Below, piece by piece: positions 5,512 through 8,028 of a stretch of 8,028 nucleotides of DNA. The stretch's first letter is position 1; the number at the start of each line of letters is the position of its first letter. Where the stretch lies: the NCBI GenBank assembly GCA_030670005.1, contig DAOVCL010000087.1, forward strand, positions 1-8,028, read 5' to 3'. Source of the DNA: Candidatus Zixiibacteriota bacterium. GTDB taxonomy: Bacteria; SM23-81; DAOVCL01. The translations under genes and the position numbers were made by a program. The notes below the pieces were generated by a model that had not been told where the DNA came from, searched no databases, and was given only the letters and a program-made list of their open reading frames with translations.

Positions 5512-6419
5512 CCTTCCCCCTGGCAGCTTAGCGCCCCCAGAGCAATGGAGTTAAGCTTTATCTTGGCGGTATCGACCCGAGAGAGGAGGACTATGGGAAC
5601 CCTTGCGCCCACCACTATCCCCCCTACCTCTACATTTCCCAAGTAAATAAGGGCCTTAACTGATATGTTCCCAGTAGCAATATCGGGCATAAGGAAGATA
5701 TCTGCCTCTCCAGCTATGGGGCTTTTCACTCCTTTTATCTGGGCGGCCTGGAAGGAGACAGCAAGGTCAAAAGCCACTGGCCCATCGGCAACCACATTTC
5801 CCAACTGTCCTCTCTGGGCCATCTTGGCCAGAATGGCTGCATCAATGGTCTCCTGCATATCCGGGTTTACGGTCTCCACAGCAGCCAACAAGGCCACCTT
5901 GGGAGTATCTATCCCCAGCCTGTGGGCTACCCAGGAGGCATTCTTGATCAGCTCCACCTTTGTGGGCAAGTCAGGTGAGATGTTCATTCCCCCATCGGTG
6001 ATGATCAAGAGCTTGGGGTAGGCCTTGGCCTCCATCACCACCACATGGGAGAGAAGCTTCCCCTTCCTCAAACCATAGTCCTTATCCAAAATAGCCTTCA
6101 ACAGAGCCGATGTTTCCACCTTCCCCTTCATCAGCATATCTGCCTTCCCTTCCCTCACCAACTTCACCGCCTCCGAACAAGAATGCTGAGGATTTTCTAC
6201 CTCAACCAACTCAAAGGGCGAAATGTCTACTCCCTCCTGGGAGGCTACCTTCTCAATCTTGGCCCTGTTCCCGATAAGTATGGGTTCAATTATTCCCTCC
6301 TGGTGGGCCTCTGCTATAGCCTGCAGAATCGTGTCCCCTTCGGCTGCGGCCACGGCCAACCTTCTTCTCCCCATCCGCCTAACTTTTGAGAATATGCCCT
6401 GAAAACTGGTAATAGGCAT
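5508..6419 (-). CDS. ptb: Phosphate butyryltransferase (phosphate acyltransferase family)
   Basis: Transfers an acyl group from CoA to phosphate (butyryl-CoA + Pi to butyryl-phosphate + CoA) in the cytosol; butyrate kinase then makes ATP. At 303 residues it matches Ptb (~300) rather than the longer phosphotransacetylases. Visible conserved text: KGKVET (98-103), TDGGMNISPD (141-150), AAVETVNPDMQET (179-191), DGPVAFDLA (212-220), ADIFLMPDIATGN (239-251) and VPIVLLSRVDT (274-284), the phosphate acyltransferase active-site region. A butyrate kinase two genes upstream supports Ptb over acetate-specific Pta. Chain-length preference (butyryl, isobutyryl, isovaleryl) cannot be read. The hisC stop lies 1 nt before the ATG, and the AAAAGGAG serving as Shine-Dalgarno is inside the hisC 3' end. 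The stop overlaps rpiB. Confidence 0.9.
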   Translation of the reverse strand: MPITSFQGIFSKVRRMGRRRLAVAAAEGDTILQAIAEAHQEGIIEPILIGNRAKIEKVASQEGVDISPFELVEVENPQHSCSEAVKLVREGKADMLMKGKVETSALLKAILDKDYGLRKGKLLSHVVVMEAKAYPKLLIITDGGMNISPDLPTKVELIKNASWVAHRLGIDTPKVALLAAVETVNPDMQETIDAAILAKMAQRGQLGNVVADGPVAFDLAVSFQAAQIKGVKSPIAGEADIFLMPDIATGNISVKALIYLGNVEVGGIVVGARVPIVLLSRVDTAKIKLNSIALGALSCQGEG

Positions 6420-6420
6420 C

Positions 6421-7521
6421 TTAACTCCTTTTCCGGATTATCCTCTTCAGCGACCTTATAAAGGCCTCATTCTCTTGCCTTTTTCCCACCGTAAGCCTTA
6501 TCTTGGTGGGAAGGCCATATCCTCCCAGGGGTCTTACTATTACCCCCTGTTTGAGGAACTCCTGAAAAAAGGTTCGGGTATCCTGACCCAGCTCTATCAT
6601 TATGAAATTTGTCTCCGATGGGACATATTCTACCCCCATTTGGTCAAGCTGCTCATATAGGAATCTTTTCTCCTTCCGATTCAGCTTCCTGGTGCGCAAG
6701 CAATGCTCCTCGTTCTCAAGACAGGCCATAGCCGCCTTCAGGGCCAGAAGGTTTACATTAAAGGGAAGCCTCACCTGATTGAGGAACTCAACTATCTCCT
6801 TCTTGGCTATTCCATAGCCCAACCTGAGCCCTGCCAGACCATAGATTTTGGAGAATGTTCTCAGGACGACCACATTTAGCCCTTGGCGCACCCACTTGAG
6901 GGAATCCGGATAGTCCTCCCTCTCCTGATACTCATAGTAAGCCTCATCCAAGATGACAATTAAGTTCTCTGGCACCCTCTCGATGAAGGGCTCAAGTTCC
7001 CTCCGGGTTACCATAGTCCCCACCGGGTTTATGGGGTTATCAATGAAGAGAAGCTTTGTCTGCCCATCAACTGCCTTAGCCATAGCCTCTAAGTCATGCC
7101 TCCAATCCTTAAGGGGGATCAAGACCTCCTCTCCCCCTGCCGCCTGGGTCGTTATCCGATAGAGGGCAAAGGAGGGATCAGAGATTACCACCTTCTCCCC
7201 AGGATTGAGAAAGGCTATATTTATGGCCTGGATTATCTCCACCGACCCATTCCCTAAGATAACCTCCTGGGGCGAAACCCCCAGCCTTCGGGCAACGGCC
7301 TTCCGCAGTTGAGGACCTCCGTCCTCCGGGTAGAGATGAACCTGAGAGATGGCCTCCCTCAAAGCTTGAACGGCTAAGGGGGATGGTCCCAAAGGGTTCT
7401 CGTTGGAGGCCAACTTGATTACCTCCTTCAGGCCAAGTTCCCTCTTTACCTCCTCTATGGGCTTGCCCGGGATATAAGGCTTAAGTGAGGATATCCCCCT
7501 TTTGGCTAAGTCTCTTACCAT
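6421..7521 (-). CDS. hisC: Histidinol-phosphate aminotransferase-like PLP enzyme
   Basis: Class I/II fold PLP aminotransferase, 366 residues, full length for HisC. HisC transfers an amino group from glutamate to imidazole-acetol phosphate in histidine synthesis; close relatives act on aromatic or other 2-oxo acids. Visible: LASNENPLGPSP (37-48), the HisC N-terminal signature; GNGSVEII (90-97) at the cofactor phosphate; NPINPVGT (162-169; commonly NPNNPTGT) with the pyridine-contacting Asn; DEAYYEY (192-198), with Asp192 for the ring nitrogen; the Schiff-base Lys225 in TFSKIYGLAGLRLGYG; and Arg342 in KIRLTVG for the substrate carboxylate. ATG 7521 is the first possible start, because an in-frame TGA lies two codons upstream; no clear Shine-Dalgarno is seen. 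No other his gene is present. It sits between buk and ptb, so a role in amino-acid-linked acid metabolism is as plausible as histidine synthesis. Confidence 0.85.
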   Translation of the reverse strand: MVRDLAKRGISSLKPYIPGKPIEEVKRELGLKEVIKLASNENPLGPSPLAVQALREAISQVHLYPEDGGPQLRKAVARRLGVSPQEVILGNGSVEIIQAINIAFLNPGEKVVISDPSFALYRITTQAAGGEEVLIPLKDWRHDLEAMAKAVDGQTKLLFIDNPINPVGTMVTRRELEPFIERVPENLIVILDEAYYEYQEREDYPDSLKWVRQGLNVVVLRTFSKIYGLAGLRLGYGIAKKEIVEFLNQVRLPFNVNLLALKAAMACLENEEHCLRTRKLNRKEKRFLYEQLDQMGVEYVPSETNFIMIELGQDTRTFFQEFLKQGVIVRPLGGYGLPTKIRLTVGKRQENEAFIRSLKRIIRKRS

Positions 7522-7544
7522 CTTTCAGTACATCAGTTTACTGT

Positions 7545-7597
7545 GGTCAGGGGTCAGCTGTCAGCAGTGAGCGGTTAGCCAATTGTCAGTGGTCAGT
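7545..7597. repeat. Degenerate 7-bp tandem repeat (GGTCAGC)
   Basis: Head-to-tail heptamers GGTCAGG, GGTCAGC, TGTCAGC, AGTGAGC and GGTTAGC cover 7545-7579. After a 4-base break two more follow: TGTCAGT and GGTCAGT (7584-7597). They fill much of the 129-bp gap between the buk stop and the hisC start. Similar GTCAG runs occur between genes in many bacteria; I see no function. Confidence 0.6.
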
Positions 7598-7650
7598 AGT
7601 AACGGATTTTCCCTGAACCCTGCTCCCCGATCCCTGTAAACTATTACCTT

Positions 7651-8028
7651 TCAGTTATACTCTTTGGCCTCCTCCTCTCCACGCAGGACCCTCAGGGACC
7701 CTAAGGCCAAGGCCTCCATCTCATCCTCCCCTGGATAGACGGTAACTTCAGAGATAAATGTTATTCTCTCCTTAATCCAATCAAGCAAAAGCTGGGAATG
7801 GGCCATTCCCCCAGTAATGATGATCGCATCCACCCTTCCCTTCAAGACCGTGGCCATCGCCCCTATCTCCTTGGCTATCTGATAGGCCATAGCCTCTAAG
7901 CAAAGCTTTGCCCTGGAGTCTCCATTATCAATCCTTTGAGTTATCTCCTCTAAGTTATCAGTCCCCAGATAAGCCAAAAGTCCACCCTTCTTAATCAACT
8001 TGGATATCATCTCTGGGAGGGTATATCC
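7651..8028 (-). CDS. buk: Butyrate kinase, C-terminal part only
   Basis: Acetokinase-family enzyme converting acyl phosphate + ADP to acid + ATP, the partner of Ptb. The frame is open from the right edge (GYTLPEMISKLIKKGG) to TGA 7651, about 125 residues. The family is ~355, so roughly two thirds lies outside the window. Recognisable C-terminal text: KKGGLLAYLGT; AMAYQIAKEIGAM with VDAIIITGGMAHS, the C-terminal nucleotide-binding domain; and YPGEDEMEALALGSLRVLRGEE, the typical butyrate kinase end. The Met at 8010 is internal, not a start. It is the first visible gene of a minus-strand run. The gap before hisC is 129 bp and repeat-filled, unlike the tight junctions after it, so hisC-ptb-rpiB may have its own promoter, although I see no convincing one. 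Confidence 0.9.
   Translation of the reverse strand, partial: GYTLPEMISKLIKKGGLLAYLGTDNLEEITQRIDNGDSRAKLCLEAMAYQIAKEIGAMATVLKGRVDAIIITGGMAHSQLLLDWIKERITFISEVTVYPGEDEMEALALGSLRVLRGEEEAKEYN

Overview
The window looks like a bacterial contig. The coding is dense, the Shine-Dalgarno sequences are purine-rich (AAGGAG, GGAGG), and the genes form short polycistronic runs with 1-4 nt overlaps. A broken gene carries a C-terminal 'AQNYPNPFN' sorting-type domain together with LVIVD-type beta-propeller repeats and a PKD/Ig-like domain. That combination is typical of FCB-group bacteria and related candidate phyla, so an uncultured member of that broad group is my inference; no finer placement is supported.

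Layout. (1) Positions 1-1230, minus strand: an almost complete major facilitator superfamily (MFS) transporter, cut by the left edge. (2) 1231-1606: a divergent control region. It holds an operator-like inverted repeat next to the MFS gene, a strong sigma70-type promoter pointing right, and a ~170-nt leader that ends in a textbook intrinsic terminator just upstream of the next gene. (3) 1607-3222, plus strand: an ABC-2 type exporter, ATPase then permease, overlapping by one base. (4) 3228-4407: a decayed secreted LVIVD/PKD/sorting-domain gene that was the third gene of that operon. It has an in-frame TAG where a Trp is expected, a frameshift, an internal loss and a second copy of its C-terminal tail. 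(5) 4268-5070: a gene-free field of palindromic and interspersed repeats. (6) 5071-8028, minus strand: buk (partial) - hisC-like aminotransferase - ptb - rpiB, tightly packed from hisC onward.

How the parts work together. The ATPase and permease should form one exporter whose expression is probably set by premature termination in the leader. The minus-strand run pairs phosphate butyryltransferase and butyrate kinase (acyl-CoA to acyl phosphate to acid plus ATP) with a PLP aminotransferase placed between them and ribose-5-phosphate isomerase B at the end. The most unusual items are the orphan leader RNA, the two palindrome families whose arms change in compensating pairs, and the layered decay of the secreted-protein gene. 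No complete new defence or mobile system is visible.
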